From Parastagonospora avenae f. sp. tritici 18332-5 (lineage: Eukaryota > Ascomycota > Dothideomycetes > Pleosporales > Phaeosphaeriaceae), in assembly GCA_022559985.1 (NCBI GenBank), contig JAFJTR010000069.1:62001-126000 (forward strand): a stretch of 64,000 nucleotides of DNA. The letters run 5' to 3'. A program made the translations under genes and the position numbers. The notes beneath the pieces were generated by a model that worked only from the letters and a program-made list of their open reading frames with translations, did not search any database and had not been told where the DNA came from. Shown piece by piece: positions 43,017 through 55,459 of this stretch. Positions within the stretch are counted from its first letter, which is position 1; the number at the start of each line of letters is the position of its first letter.

Positions 43017-44139
43017 TTACTGCTGAGCGGGAATGTAAGGATTCGTCTCGCCCGCAGCATGTGCGGCATGACCCTTGGTGGAACCCAATTTTCTTGCCTC
43101 GTCGTCCACAATCTCGGACAACGAATCAAACAGCTTCTTTTGTTTCGGCTTCCATCCAAACAACTTCTCAGCCCTCGTGGCCTTACAAAGCGAGTTCGTT
43201 CCCCAAAGAATAGCGCCCTCGGGATCTAGCTTTTCCGTCTCGTCCTTGTCAAGATGATCGATCTCCGGGCTGTTGATGAGTTTCTTATCGAACATAAGAT
43301 TGGCCAGCTTCTGGCCCAGCTCGCCCCAACTGAACTGTCCATTCTCGGCGAAGTAATAGCCCTTATCATTCCAAGTGGCTTTGCCTCCGTCAGGCGACAG
43401 AGCGGCAGTGACAAGAGCAAGGTAGATGTTGCTGAGATCCTGAACGTGGACTTCGGTCCACCTGTTCGCTCCTTCACCGACCACGAAGCCCTTGTGGCGC
43501 TGAAGAGCCGTACGAGTCATATTGTAGACTTGCACGCTGCGCTGGTTGTCCGGACCGCGACCAGGTCCCCAAATACAAGGTGGACATACGATCGCCGTGT
43601 AGATGTTCGCAGATGCCTGACTGGCCGCTAGAACGACCTTGTCGAGATTACGGTGCACTGCCGAGTCCGGGAGCGACGTGGTTTCGCCAATACCATCCCA
43701 GTCATTATACACTTTCTCACGCTTAACACCGTAGGTGCCTTGCTCGACATCCCGGAAACACAGTAGTCCGGTGCCGGACGTGTGGATAAAGTACGTCTGT
43801 TTTTGGCTCTTGGCAAGACCGGCGACGATGGCTTCGGCGGAGGTCACGTGGTCGCAGTCCGCGCAGTGAAGCACAATGTCAGTGTCGGCCGTTTCTTTGG
43901 TGATCAAGTCGGTACTGTCCAGGTCGCCGTAAACGAGGCGGATTTTAGCATACTGGGATGCGACCTTGGCGCCTTTGTCGCTGTTCCGGACGAGAGCGGT
44001 GATCTCAAGATCTGGGTAGGTGTTTGCTACTGCGTACAGCACATCGCCGCCGATGTAACCTGTGGCGCCAGTGCTGTTTATCGTCAGTGGGGATTTAGTA
44101 AGGACGAGCGGACGAAACATACACAAAAAGCTTCGGCAT
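43017..44139 (-). CDS. NAD(P)-binding Rossmann-fold reductase (extended SDR/NmrA-like)
   Basis: Two exons, 44139-44123 (17 nt) and 44073-43017 (intron 49 bp), give 357 aa. The tiny first exon supplies MPKLFV, completing the beta strand before the nucleotide loop TGATGYIGGDVLYAV. Further marks are TALVRNSDKGAKVA, YGDLDSTDLI, FIHTSGTG (active-site Thr/Ser strand), and VCPPCIWGPGRGP, the substrate-side loop of extended SDRs; GEGANRWTEVHVQDL is conserved in this fungal group. The usual YxxxK is altered: the equivalent segment is VKREKVYNDW, so the catalytic class is uncertain. It lies 101 bp from, and convergent with, amine oxidase 2, and could act on the resulting aldehyde, which is inference only. 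Confidence 0.85.
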
Positions 44140-45624
44140 GTTCGCGTGTTGCTTGAGTGCTCGTCGACGATATGCCTAAGTCGATATGAGTATAATAGTG
44201 AAGCTTAGAATGCTCAGTTTCTGGATTGTTGAATGTAGGCCTTAGAAGATCCGCCTTTTATGCTGCAAACGTCACTCCGCTTCCGCTGCCTATTGAGCCA
44301 ATCTGTGTAAAAGTTGCTTGATTACGAATCCTTGAATACACGTCAGCTCGTCTGACGCTGAAGGAAGTTGCTTGTTCCAGATCAGAGCATGCGTCGAAAT
44401 ATTGGTATGAAAAATCGAGGTAGTTGTTTCATTGCGGTCGCGGTCTCCTAGCTCGGTCTTTTGAGTTTACCGAGAGTGCGGGATGCAAGACGTCATAACG
44501 AGCCAAACAACCAGACCACTTGCAATCGTCAACTTTACTGTTTTTTTCAGACTAACAAATTCATTCACGCGAACTGTGAGACTAAGGGTATGCGAGACGG
44601 TGGTCAGCAGCCCTATTATACTCCAGGTCGCATCAACGGATCAATTCATTGAATTACCACCGAAGTGAATCAGCAGCTCTGAGATACATTGTCGCAGTGA
44701 GTGCAAGCAGTGCGCAAGGAATTAAGGATTGAACTGAGGTCTTATTGTATGTAGCTATGAACAGTATATGTAGTAAATCAGAGGTGGCGGGCACTGCGTA
44801 GTACAGCAGTGGAGACATGAAACTGTGCTACGTAGTACAAGGAAAAGGAAATACTGTAGAACCGCGACATACATATATCCTTCAGTACCTACAGAGTCGA
44901 CGTAACTGACTTTGTTGCTGGTCGTAGCTTCCACATAGAGTTTATAGGGACTTCCGCATTGGATTCGGAAGAGCGGGCGAAGCCTCGGCACGCGCTCATA
45001 TCACAGTCAGGCTGAGTATCTCTACCCGTCGACCACAAACTTCACTTCGCGCATCTCGTACATACTCTCCTTTATTTCGCGCCTTCTACCTTGCTATGCA
45101 GGATCATGCCTCAAATCCACAGTGGTGTTGCTCAGGACCATGAGCGCTCGATGATGTGGGGCCCTCCGTCAACCCTCGTTGTTCGGGTAAGCAATACAGC
45201 CCCAATAGTGATGGAGTCTATCCGAGCTTGTCGAGACAATCTCGTAAAGCGCTCCCGAACAGGACTATGCATCTCATCATGAATAGCAACGTCTAACCGT
45301 AAATGGCGTGGTATGTTGATCCATTCAGAGGCCACGGGAGGCCTCATGGGGCACCCCATTGTCAGCCGTAACACGCGCTACAATATTCAAGTATGAAGAC
45401 ATGCCGTCTAAAGCGGTATTCGTTTTATGCAACCACCATAGCTTTGTTCTACAAAGCCCAGCTTCATCAGCGTATTTGGACTTGCTTTGCGCACGATGAC
45501 GCGCTCACTTCGATCCTTTTTCAATACTCGCACTGAGTATCATCAAGCGCCGCATACCAAGAAAACAGAACTACATAGGTTGAACGCCCCCAATAACCAA
45601 GAGGCGTGCATTATCGAGTCGGAC
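44140..45624. other. Intergenic, nothing recognised
   Basis: About 1.5 kb of A/T-rich DNA upstream of the reductase and of the DUF6536 fragment. Only short frames; no RNA gene or repeat was noticed. Confidence 0.4.
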
Positions 45625-46029
45625 ATGGCCAGCAGATCGGACACCAAAGAGGCGTCGCCAGTTCAACAGGACTTGAGAGCAACAATCAAGCGCTACAAAT
45701 ATTGTCTTTCTGGGTGGAGATTTGGTGTGCTCAACTTTGCAATATGGGCTTTTATTGTCTTTGTTATCAACCTGATCGTCACTGCGTGGGGCGTTGCCAC
45801 TCGCGAGGAGAACGACGGAGTACTAAGCCAGGGGAACTGTGGACGTATCAAGAAACTCAAAGCAAGTCCCACCAGCGAATTCCGACTGTGCGAAGAAGCA
45901 TTCGGCTCATGTCCCTTCTGCCTGACAGATTACCGCATCGACATATTGTGGCAGGGCGCGAAGAAGGGACATGTCATCAAGCTGTTCGTTTATCGCCAAC
46001 TGGGCGATTATCGCTCGCCGTTTGAGTAG
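45625..46029 (+). pseudogene. Truncated DUF6536 membrane-protein gene
   Basis: The frame from ATG 45625 starts with a polar leader and then YCLSGWRFGVLNFAIWAFIV with FVINLIVTAWGVAT and SQGNCGRIKKL, the N-terminal signature and first membrane span of the fungal DUF6536 family. Family members are several hundred residues long with multiple spans. Here the similarity stops after KKLK (near 45864), and the last 55 residues (FGSCPFCLTDYRIDILW...) do not resemble the family. A 3' truncation or replacement is likely. A missed intron leading to further exons was looked for and not found. Confidence 0.55.
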
Positions 46030-46359
46030 TGGAGTTGGCAGAATAGACTGGAAGTGGGGATAGATGAGAAGCTTCGAACAGAAGTTTCGGCGGACTACGG
46101 ATCTGGATATGTTAGAGGCCAGTGGAATATTGCTGACGGTGTCACGAGTCATTTTTGTGGCGGGTGGATGGAAGTTACTGGAATGAGTGCTGGCATGCCC
46201 GGGGCCATGTCTGTTCAGGATCAAACTTAGGGTAAACACGTTGCATCGTTCAAGGAAAACTGGACAAAGGGCCTAGTCTCCTCTGTGACACTTATATATT
46301 CAAGTTCTACCTCTCGCCCAAAGCGTGAAGAAGAATACTGCGCCTATATTGAACCATCT
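46030..46359. other. Convergent intergenic region
   Basis: 330 bp between the DUF6536 remnant and the end of the F-box-like gene; nothing recognised. Confidence 0.4.
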
Positions 46360-47917
46360 TCAAGCCCTCCATTTCAAAACATCATCGATACCATAACTAT
46401 CCTCGATAAACGATTCAAAGTCCTGCTCAACCTCCTCTTCAACCACAATAGTTGCTTGTGGTATGAGAGCTTGGAGATCCAGTTGCATTTGCGCAGCAGA
46501 AGGAAAAGACTTGACTGTGATATTAAAATTCCAATGATTGTTTCTTTTTTTCCCATTAATTGTATAAGTGTCGCCAAGGTCCGTGTACTCGACATCGTGT
46601 GTGTCCGCTGGGACAGGATGCCTTCGAGTGTATTCGCGAGTGAATTCTCCCACGCCTCTAAGTTGCATCTCCTGCATACGCGGCCACGACGCTTCCATAA
46701 GGACGGGGAGAATCACACGCGCGAACATGCGGTCCATTGGTCGAGGGAAGATCCTCGCTAGCCAGTACCCGGGGCGATCCCGCTGGGCTTGTTCATTGAA
46801 GCTGTAGCCTTGCTCGAAGTCGAGTTTGCGAAGCGTCTCTCGCACTGAGTTTATGAAGCGCGCGCAAGATTGATACAACTGCTCTTCACGGGAATTTGGC
46901 CCACGCTCCTCGCATGGACCTAGTATCGCGATGCGGAGCGAGGTCAGGTGTGGACAGTGGCCGATCAGGGGGTCAAGGGCGTCTAGCATCTGCCGAGAGT
47001 AATGGATGGGGGTGTGATCGTGGAAGTGATCCTGGTAATATGCCTGAAAGTCGCGCAGATGAGCAAACCTTGGTAAAGTCGGAGTTGTCTCTGCCCATTG
47101 CGAGACATCGTTCAGCTCGAGGTGTTTCAGATTGGAGTCTCTTTGCAGCTGCGGTCGCAATATGCAGGCTACGAGCTCACGGCTCATACAGCCACTCAGG
47201 CGGATTGACGTGGCTGTAGGAAATAGGTATGCTGGTAGAGTTACCTCTCGCCAGGCTCTATGTTTGTTGGTGAGCGCTCACATAATGGATTAATGATCTG
47301 AAACCCACCTGATCCAGCACAAATCTACATGCGTGATATTAATGAAGCTTTGAAAGATTTTCCACATGGGTTCTGCAGCCGCATTAGGATGGGTCGACGG
47401 ATGGGCGCGGGGTTTGCATACCATCTTCAGGCACATAAAGTGGCCCATCTTCCTCCTCTTCGTCGGCCTCGTCATCCGAGTCAGGCCTTTCCGGCCTACC
47501 CCAATAGCAACGAGTTGTATCAAGAACAGTCCAGTGGAGCCTATGTACATTTCGGGCGTAAATGGGCTTGCGCTGCATTGTTTCGACAAACTTCTTCTGT
47601 CTCCAGAAAGCATTCTTATCAAAGTCTTCCCAGTAACGCTCGGAAAAGGTAGGAGGAACCTCCTCATCGCCAGAATCCTTGCCCCAAGGCTCGCAGACCT
47701 CATCAACATTGTGAGAACTGAGGTCAATGGTGCGGTATAGTTCGGGCAGCTACAATTCAGAAATCAGTCGTGGGGCAATGGACTTCACATGGTGGAAACT
47801 CGCAAGTCTTTCTCTCAAGATTTGACATGTCTCACAGAGCCGCTTCAGGTCGACGGTAGAACATGCATCGGCTATGCAGACTTGTATTTCAACAGGAATC
47901 TTGAGTAAGTATGACAT
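46360..47917 (-). CDS. F-box-like protein, leucine-rich
   Basis: Four exons, 47917-47789, 47749-47422, 47372-47309 and 47257-46360 (introns 39, 49 and 51 bp), give 472 aa; all phases agree. The N-terminus SYLLKIPVEIQVCIADACST with VDLKRLCETCQIL has the F-box pattern (LP.E...I...L...DL..L...C) in a weak form. LPELYRTIDLSSHNVDEVCE, then an acidic run (SDDEADEEEEDGP), then FINITHVDLCWIR, TSIRLSGCMSRELVA and LKHLELNDV give leucine-rich strands spaced as in fungal F-box/LRR proteins. Such proteins recruit targets to SCF ubiquitin ligases. The 39-bp first intron is unusually short, but without it a stop interrupts the frame. The substrate cannot be inferred. Confidence 0.75.
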
Positions 47918-48394
47918 AATCCCTCAAGTGGATGCAATCGAATGGCGATAAAGGTAGGTGTTGAGAAGATATCGGGGAATATTTATTGCGGGTCGATTTT
48001 ATAACGCGAAGAGACTGATATGCATCGTAGCGGCGAAGCACACACTAAGTTTAGGCAGACTATCGATGAGTGCAACGGAATGAAAGCAAGCATGGGTGTG
48101 AGATTCCTGGAGTCCGCCAAGAAAATTTGACACTCATTCGTCGTGTTGCCGCCTGAAACCTTAAGATGTCTTCGTGCTGTCGTTGGGAAGGTAGAAGTGC
48201 GGTGAAGGACTGCTTGGCATGCTTGACGCGCTAAATGTGGACCCTGAGCCCGGGCTCATAGGCGCGAGGCGGAGCCCCACGAGAGCTTCACCATACGTCA
48301 ACCGCGTCGACATGGCTCTGCAACAACACCACGAGCTCTCCAAGTGAACGACACATCAAAGCTTTGACCCTTGCAATAAATCAATCAGTCAGCC
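47918..48394. promoter_or_regulatory. Divergent promoter region F-box gene/VPS45
   Basis: 477 bp between head-to-head start codons. No certain core element was seen. Confidence 0.4.
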
Positions 48395-50324
48395 ATGGAC
48401 ATCGTGCAGGCCGTCTCCGGCTACATCACCAAGATGGTGTCGGCTGGAGACAGCGCCACAACAGGCACCTCGGCGGCAAAGATGAAGATACTCTTACTCG
48501 ACAATGAGACTGTGGGTTTGTCTCGTCCTTCGATTTGGTGGCCTGCATATGCTGACTACGGCTAGGTCTCAATAGTGTCAACGGCAACCACGCAATCTGC
48601 GCTGCTCAGCCATGAAGTCTACCTCACCGAGTGCGCACTACACAACCACTACGCTACGCACGACTAACGACATGCAGCCGACTGGATAACCCAAAACGAG
48701 AGAAGATGCGTCATCTGAGATGCCTCTGCTTTGTCCGACCGTCTCCCGAGTCTATACAGAGCTTAATCGAGGAGCTCAGGGATCCCAAATACGGCGAATA
48801 CAACATCTGTGCGTGTAAAGGGAACCATACCGGGTATGGTAGCTGACCGAACTAGACTTCAGCAACATCATCAAGAAGTCATCACTCGAGCGGCTAGCCG
48901 AAGCAGACGACCATGAAGTCGTGCGCGCAATCCATGAGTACTTCGCCGATTTCCTCGTCATCAACCCCGACCTCATGTCGCTCAACCTGAGCTACCCAAA
49001 CCACCGGATATGGAGCACGAGTCCAGACGGCTGGAACCAGGACTCGTTGCACAGATCAACCGAAGCCGTCATGGCATTACTTCTCGCGCTGAAGAAGAAG
49101 CCTTTGATACGGTATCAGAAGAACAGCTTGCTGGTGAAGAAGTTGGCGACTGAGGTGCGGTACCACATGACCCAGGAAGACCAGCTCTTCGACTTCCGGA
49201 AGACAGACACACCACCCATTCTCTTGATTGTGGACCGAAGAGACGATCCGGTTACACCTCTGTTGACGCAGTGGACATATCAGGCAATGGTGCACGAGCT
49301 GCTGGGTATCGCAAATGGCAGAGTCGACCTGCGTGATGTACCTGAGATTCGACCCGAGCTCAAAGAAATTGTCCTCTCGCAAGATCAAGACCCATTCTTT
49401 AAGAAGAACATGTACCTCAACTTTGGTGATCTCGGTCAGAATGCGAAAGAATATGTGGAACAATTCGCGTCGAAACAACAAGGCACACAAAAGCTCGACT
49501 CGATAGCTGACATGAAGCGCTTCATCGAAGATTTTCCGGAGTTCCGCAAGCTCTCTGGCAATGTAACGAAACACGTTACGCTTGTTGGCGAGCTGAGCAG
49601 AAGGGTTGGCCAAGAGACCCTCCTCGACATCAGCGAGCTCGAGCAAAGTCTGGCATGCACAGACAACCACTCTAATGATGTCAAGTCATTACAGAGAGTC
49701 ATCCAAGACCCGAAGGTCCCGGCTAATAACAAGTTGAGACTGGTTGCAATTTACGCGTTGCGATACTCAAAAATATCCTCAAACTCCACCGCCATGCTTC
49801 TGGACTTGCTTGCTGTCGCAGGTGGACTATCGCGAAATCGCATTAACCTCATCACGAAGCTCCTGGCATACCACGACTCATTACAAACGATCACAGCAGC
49901 AGGAGGTGTGCCAGATTTGTTCCAGCCTGGCTCGTTCTTCGGTGGTGCACGCGATCGACTAAAGGGTCTGAAGGGTGTCGAGAACGTCTATACACAGCAT
50001 TCGCCGCGATTGGAAGCTACGTTGCAAGACATGATCAAAGGACGTCTGAGCCAACAGTTGTATCCTTTTGTGGAAGGCGGCGGATCCACAAAGGACAAGC
50101 CACAGGACATCATCGTTTTCATGGTTGGAGGATCAACATACGAGGAGGCAAAAATGGTCGCGCAGGTCAATGCAAGCTCGCCAGGCATCCGAGTCGTGCT
50201 CGGTGGTACGACGGTGCACAATAGCACTTCGTTCTTGGAGGAGGTGGAAGACGCAGTAGACTCGTGGCCTGAGCCACCTCCCGCCTCAGCTGCGGCTCGC
50301 TTGAGGAGAGAGGTTGGAAGGTGA
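48395..50324 (+). CDS. VPS45: Sec1/Munc18 protein Vps45
   Basis: Four exons (48395-48511, 48566-48630, 48678-48808, 48856-50324; introns 54, 47 and 47 bp) give 593 aa. It begins MDIVQAVSGYITKMVSAG and contains KMKILLLDNETVSIVS, REKMRHLRCLCFVRPSPES, DPKYGEYNIYFSNIIKKS and the signature PPILLIVDRRDDPVTPLLTQ with WTYQAMVHELLGI. LRLVAIYALRYS and IIVFMVGGSTYEEA follow. Vps45 binds the syntaxin Tlg2 and promotes SNARE assembly for Golgi/endosome-to-vacuole traffic. Vps45 rather than Sly1, Vps33 or Sec1 is favoured by the short N-terminus, length and the MVGGSTYEEA end. No abnormality. Confidence 0.95.
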
Positions 50325-50918
50325 TGAGGACATGTTACAGTATTATTTTGTTAATCTTAGCGACAATCTTACCGACTTTGAAGGGACGTCAGTTCATCGG
50401 TGCAAGCGACGCGCATTCTGATTTTGGCGCTAGGCGGGGGCCGAGAAGTGGGATGATCCGCGTGTGGCCAGTGAGTATTTTGTGAGATGTCAGCCATACA
50501 TACGGGCTTCAGCGCGTTGGATGTAATATCTTCAGACAAGTTTTGCATTGAGTATCCGAAAGCATGATTTCTTGTTGCTCCGAGATGACCTAGCCGTTGA
50601 ACTCGATCCATTGGCAAGACATTCAACAACTACTCTCTACGCTGCATGGCCCACTCCACTGCGAAGTCGGGACTTGTACCTGCATGACGCTGATAGGCGC
50701 GCGACCAACATAATCTGCAGCGGCTAACCGGGAAGCAGCCAAGTCCAGCCGTCAGGGCTGAGGCTCTCATCACGTGGCCGTGTCCGACGAGCAGATCGGC
50801 CACATAAAGGCAAGGGTCCCAACGTTCCAACCGGAGCGCCTGCTCGACCCGTCGCACCACCGCCCGAGCACTCAGCCACAACCTCACCAGACGTCGACAA
50901 ATGGCGCGAAAATGAGCA
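50325..50918. other. Intergenic, promoter side of Zn2Cys6 gene
   Basis: About 590 bp; overlapping short frames on both strands without family features. Confidence 0.4.
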
Positions 50919-53604
50919 ATGCCAGAACCAGGACAACAGGTGCTGCAGTCTCGAGTGGTTCGTAGACGGAATCCACGGCCTATTAATTCTTGTGTCGAGT
51001 GTCGGACGAGGAAGTCACGGTGCAGCAAGACACATCCTTGGTGATTGATTCTCCCGCATATTTGAGTGTGTTTGCTGATTCGTGCGTAGTAAGTAATGTG
51101 ACAATACTTTGCGATTGGGTTTTGGGGGCTGATGAGGGCATCAAACTTGACCAGGCCAGAATTGTACCGCATTTGGAAGAGAGTGCATTTTCATCACCGT
51201 TCCTGAGAGCGCTGCACGCAAGAAAGAGAGGGAGCAGAGAGAGCGCGCAGCGAGCAAAAGTGGTACCGGAGTCACTATCCCTGATTGGACTAAGAATCTG
51301 CCGGTGCGCACGCAGAGCTCAGCAAGTTTGACGGACAAGTATGAGAATTCGAACTCGGTTGATACTACGACGCCTGGAACGCCGCCAAGAGATTATGAGT
51401 GGGAGGCGTATCAGCAAGATGTCGAAGCCGATGGAGATGCGTGGGAGCGACTACCCGCCGAACCCGAGGAGACCCAGGACGACGTGTATGAGGACGAAAA
51501 CGACGATGAAGATCAGATCGCGACGGATCTCACGATCAGAATCGGGCGGATGATTATCTGTGAGAACGTGACTGGCTTCTTCCGTCCCCAATATGCCGAA
51601 GAGGTATGGTCCGCCCTGAAATTGGTATGCAATTGGTTCCCTCGATCAAAAGCTGAAATGTTGCGTGTAGTTGGGCAAGCTTTTGTCTGAGAGACCTAGT
51701 TCGTCGTCGTCTGTCGCTGGCCAGCGAGCGTCGCAATCAAGTGGACTACTATCTGCCGAGCAGATGCCATCCCTGGCACCTTCGCTGAACCTACTACTTG
51801 GTGGATCGTTATCTTTGCACCAAAGCAACGATGCAGGGCCGCCACAACTGCCGACTAAAGTCGAAGCAGAAGCGCTCTTTCAGCGCTACAATGAAGCTGT
51901 CAGCCCTCTGGCGCATGTCTTGCACATCCCATCCTTCAAGCGGCTTTTCGACCGGTTCTGGCTCAATGTGGAAATGGGCAGTCCGAATCAGAATTCCTGC
52001 ACTGCGTTGATCCTTGCGGTTTGTATGGCAGCCTCTGCATCAGTATCACCATTGCAGGCAAAGTCGCAATTTGGTATCACGAAAGAGGACTTATTTCTGA
52101 GACTGCAGAAGGCCACCGAAAGAGCATTGCTGCGTGCCAACTGGGCCAAGACGTCGAATATTAGGACACTTCAAGCATTGACGATCTACTTGGTAAACCT
52201 CAGCATCATTCCCTCCATGCATATTGACCCAGAAACTTATCTGTCCAGATCCCACTCTGCCGCGCCCAGATATCGCGCGCCACTTCTGTCGTAGTCGGCG
52301 CTCTGGTTCGCCTCGCACAATGCATAGGAATCCACCGCCTTCCTCACACGTCTGCCAACAGTCTGACGCCCCTCCAACGTCACGTGCGATCTCTGCTCTG
52401 GTACCAAATCTGTTTCCTTGACTTTAAGACTGCCGAAGCACAAGGTCCCCACCCATCTATCCGCGCTGATGACTTCGACATCGCCCTTCCCCTCAACGTC
52501 GACGACGATGCATTCGAATTTGGAACGCCCAGCTGGCAGCAAGTCCCGCGTGACAAGAACGGCTGGACAGATGTAACATTGAGTCTCATCCGCTACGAGT
52601 GCAACGAAATACACCGCCTCATCTTCCGCGGCAGGATCGAAATCGATCGCAAGACCCTCACACTTCACGACCTCCGTGCCCGTGTCGAAGCCCGAAAACG
52701 TCTCATCCAGACAAAATACCTCCAATACCTCGACGCCTCTATCCCCATCCAGCGCTACGCCGGCCTCGTCGCCACCCTCCTCATGTCCCGCTGCGACTCA
52801 ATGCTCCTCTACCGCCACCTCCCGCAAACCTCTCTCTCTCCACGCTCCGACTCCGAAAACCGCCTGCGCGACCTACTCCTCACCGCAGCGTTGACCACCC
52901 TCGAAATCGGCGCGACGCTCGACACACTCCCGAGTCTGAGCGCATGGGCCTGGTACTCGACCACCTACCAACAATACCACGCCGTCCTACTCCTCCTCAC
53001 GGAGTTATACCGCACGCCCGACCTCCCGCGCAAAGAACGCATGGCCACCATCATCGACCACATCTTCGGCCACTGCTACGGCGTCGGCGTGCGCGAGCGC
53101 TGCCGCGACCTCCTGGGCCAGGTAAAAGAGAACCTCGAGGCGTTCTACGTGATGAAAGGATTCAACAAGAAACGCCCGACGCCGTCTCAACATCCGACCT
53201 TCCAGCCCTACGCGCTCACCTCCCCGCAGAGTTCGAATTTCAGCGCCCAGCACCAGTTGCACAGTCAAGTCCAGCGCACGCCCACGAATCTCGCGGATAT
53301 CAATGTCGACTTTGACAGTTTGTTGGGGAGTTTGAATGGTGGGGGGCAGGGTGATGATTTCGAGTTCTTTGGGGCAGGAGGAGGGGGTGGTGGGATGCAA
53401 GGGCAGCAGGATCCGGGGGCGATTTTTGTGCCGGTGGATGGGGCGCAGGGGGCGGATGGGTTTGGGCAGCGGACGAGTCCGAATGGCGGATTGCAGCAGT
53501 GGGTGAGTAGTTATTCTTTCTGTTTTGGAGCGTCGGGATATGTGCTAACGTGTGTGATTCAGGAGAGTTGGAATTTTCCTTCGCAGCCCAAGTATGAGAA
53601 TTAG
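50919..53604 (+). CDS. Zn2Cys6 fungal transcription factor, frame conflict at intron 1
   Basis: Exon 1 (50919-51040) encodes MPEPGQQVLQSRVVRRRNPR and PINSCVECRTRKSRCSKTHP. Exon 2 (from about 51155 to 51603) resumes at QNCTAFGRECIFI, so the cluster would be C-x2-C-x6-C...C-x2-C-x6-C. The only donor (51041) and the AG at 51153-51154 leave exon 2 one base out of frame; starting at 51156 would give the expected Cys-Gln-Asn-Cys. Exons 51680-52192, 52249-53502 and 53563-53604 then join in phase. They carry the fungal_trans region: FQRYNEAVSPLAHVLHIPSF, QALTIYL, GALVRLAQCIGIHRLP and HVRSLLWYQICFLDFKTAEA. The tail is Gly/Gln-rich. Either a one-base change has damaged the gene (or the assembly), or splicing is non-canonical. 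Targets are unknown. Confidence 0.7.
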
Positions 53605-53961
53605 TCGGATACGATGCTTGGGACGCAGGTCTTTTCGGCGAGTTTGACTTCGCCAGTCACACGTGTGATTTTGAGCTTATAGATCTAAACGCAACAGTTG
53701 ATATTCATTTTTGAGCTTCAGATATTTCCCCAATTCTTGATTCGAAGCAGCTCAATGTGAACGATCCACAGAACGCCGCGTAACGCCACACTACAGCAGA
53801 CTACCACGCATCGATATACACCCCAAACGCCAATGTGCATGGACTGCACAGCAGCCGTTCTTATCCAGATGCCTTCACCACGTGCCAAACTTGTTCGGCA
53901 CTATCGTGTTCCCTGTAGCACAGTGAGTCAGCCAACGAAACAAGCAGATAAGAATGTGTCA
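53605..53961. other. Convergent intergenic region
   Basis: 357 bp between two 3' ends; nothing recognised. Confidence 0.45.
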
Positions 53962-55459
53962 TTAATATCGTGCTAGTTCAGAGGCACTCAACGCACTTCG
54001 TTTCATTGGAGGCGGAGGTGGCGGGGGCTTCTTCGCGCGAGACGGGGGAGGTGGCGGCGGTGCTTTCTTCCCGGTCGATCCGAGCGAGTCCGCTGCGCTC
54101 CAGCTCGCCGCTCGCGACATTACACTGCCGCTGCCGACCGAAGATCTGTCGGGGCTGGGAGGCGAGCGGTCGCGCGGGTCGCGTCTGTGGCCGTTGGAGC
54201 TCGCATAATCGTCTTCGTATTCATCGGCGAATGCGTTTGTTTGGCGGACAGGACGGAGATTGTTTCGGCTCGAAATGACTGACGAATCGGTGGGCACGCG
54301 TGTCAGACGGCGAGCGGGAGAGTCGTCGCGACCGTTCGTGCTGTCATACGTCGATGTTCGGCTCATTGAAGGGCGCAGAGCATAACCCCCTGGCGACGAG
54401 TTCTCTGTTGGAGAGCGGTTGCGAGAAGATAGCTTCGGGATGACAATACGCGGAGCCTCGGGCTCAGGCTCTTCCTCGACCGGGTTGAAGCGGTCAGCAT
54501 AACCGTGGGCAGTGTTGACGGAGCGTGATCGTGCGGGGCGGGTGGCTTGTGCGGTTGATCTAGATTACGTGTCAGCATTTGCTGTGACCAGTGTCTCGTG
54601 TTGACGAGTCTCACCTGACTGGCCATTCCCGCTTGACGTTCAGGAGAACCTCACGGCAGCGGTCGTAGTAGCTCAGCTCGGCCTCAAGGAAGGAAGTCAG
54701 GTCTTGGACCATTTCGACTTCCGACTCCTTGATGTCCTGCATTCTTCGGAAGACGTCTTCGCTGGTCTCTTCGTATTTGGCCTTTTGTGCGCGCAGCTCC
54801 TCCTCCATGCGGAAGTCCTCTTTCTTGGTCTTCTGCATCTTGGCGAGGGAGGTGTCGTAGGCCAGGCGGCGCGTCTCGAGCTTCTTGCGGGCAGCCTGTG
54901 TGGTGGTTAGCTGCTGTGGCCAATTGAAACACTTGATATGAGACGGACCTGGTACTCCTTCATCTGGATCAGAGAGCGCTCAAGACCCTCCAGCCATGAC
55001 GTGGTGGCGCTGGCAACATAAGTCTCCTGTACTCGTGCCAGTCGCTCGTTGGCGCGACCGAGAGCTAGAGGTTGTTAGCATTTCAGGAAAGATTAGGAGC
55101 ATTGTACGCACATGACAGGCAGTTGCCAAACTCAGAGTCGGGCTCAAAGTCCTCGCCGTGAGTGACCATGGTGGAGCCCAAATGGCCACCAGGGAGCTGC
55201 TTCTCCTTGTCGTCGCCCTCTGCACGCTTCGACAGCGACTTGACGTACACTGCCATGGACTTTTGCATCTTGTCCATGCCTGTGGAGCAGTTAGCATTCA
55301 CTCTGCGGTTCTGTACAACGGTGCACCCATACCTTCATGGCGCAGATTCATCTCCAGCTCCAGGGCCTTGAACTCGTCGGACAGGCCGGTGCGGGCCTCG
55401 GCGCCCATCTTCTCGTTGGTCCATTGCTTCAAGCGGTCGAATTTCTTGTTGATGTTCAT
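53962..55459 (-). CDS. Endophilin-like BAR domain protein
   Basis: Five exons, 55459-55333, 55279-55112, 55064-54949, 54895-54615 and 54559-53962 (introns 53, 47, 53 and 55 bp), give 429 aa in phase. It starts MNINKKFDRLKQWTNEKMGA, an amphipathic-type leader; the BAR region (about 10-250) contains MDKMQKSMAVYVKSLSKRAE, GRANERLARVQETYVASAT, LERSLIQMKEYQAARKKLET, KMQKTKKEDFRMEEELRAQK and YYDRCREVLLNVKREWP, all helical and rich in charged heptads. The C-terminal 180 residues are disordered and end with two poly-Pro stretches (KKAPPPPPPSRAKKPPPPP), ready to bind SH3 or profilin-type partners. No SH3 domain of its own. Role: membrane curvature in endocytosis or vesicle traffic, by family. Confidence 0.88.

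Noticed and set aside
50630..51172. 180-codon minus-strand frame
   Set aside because: Overlaps the zinc-cluster exon of the Zn2Cys6 gene on the other strand and lacks domain features.
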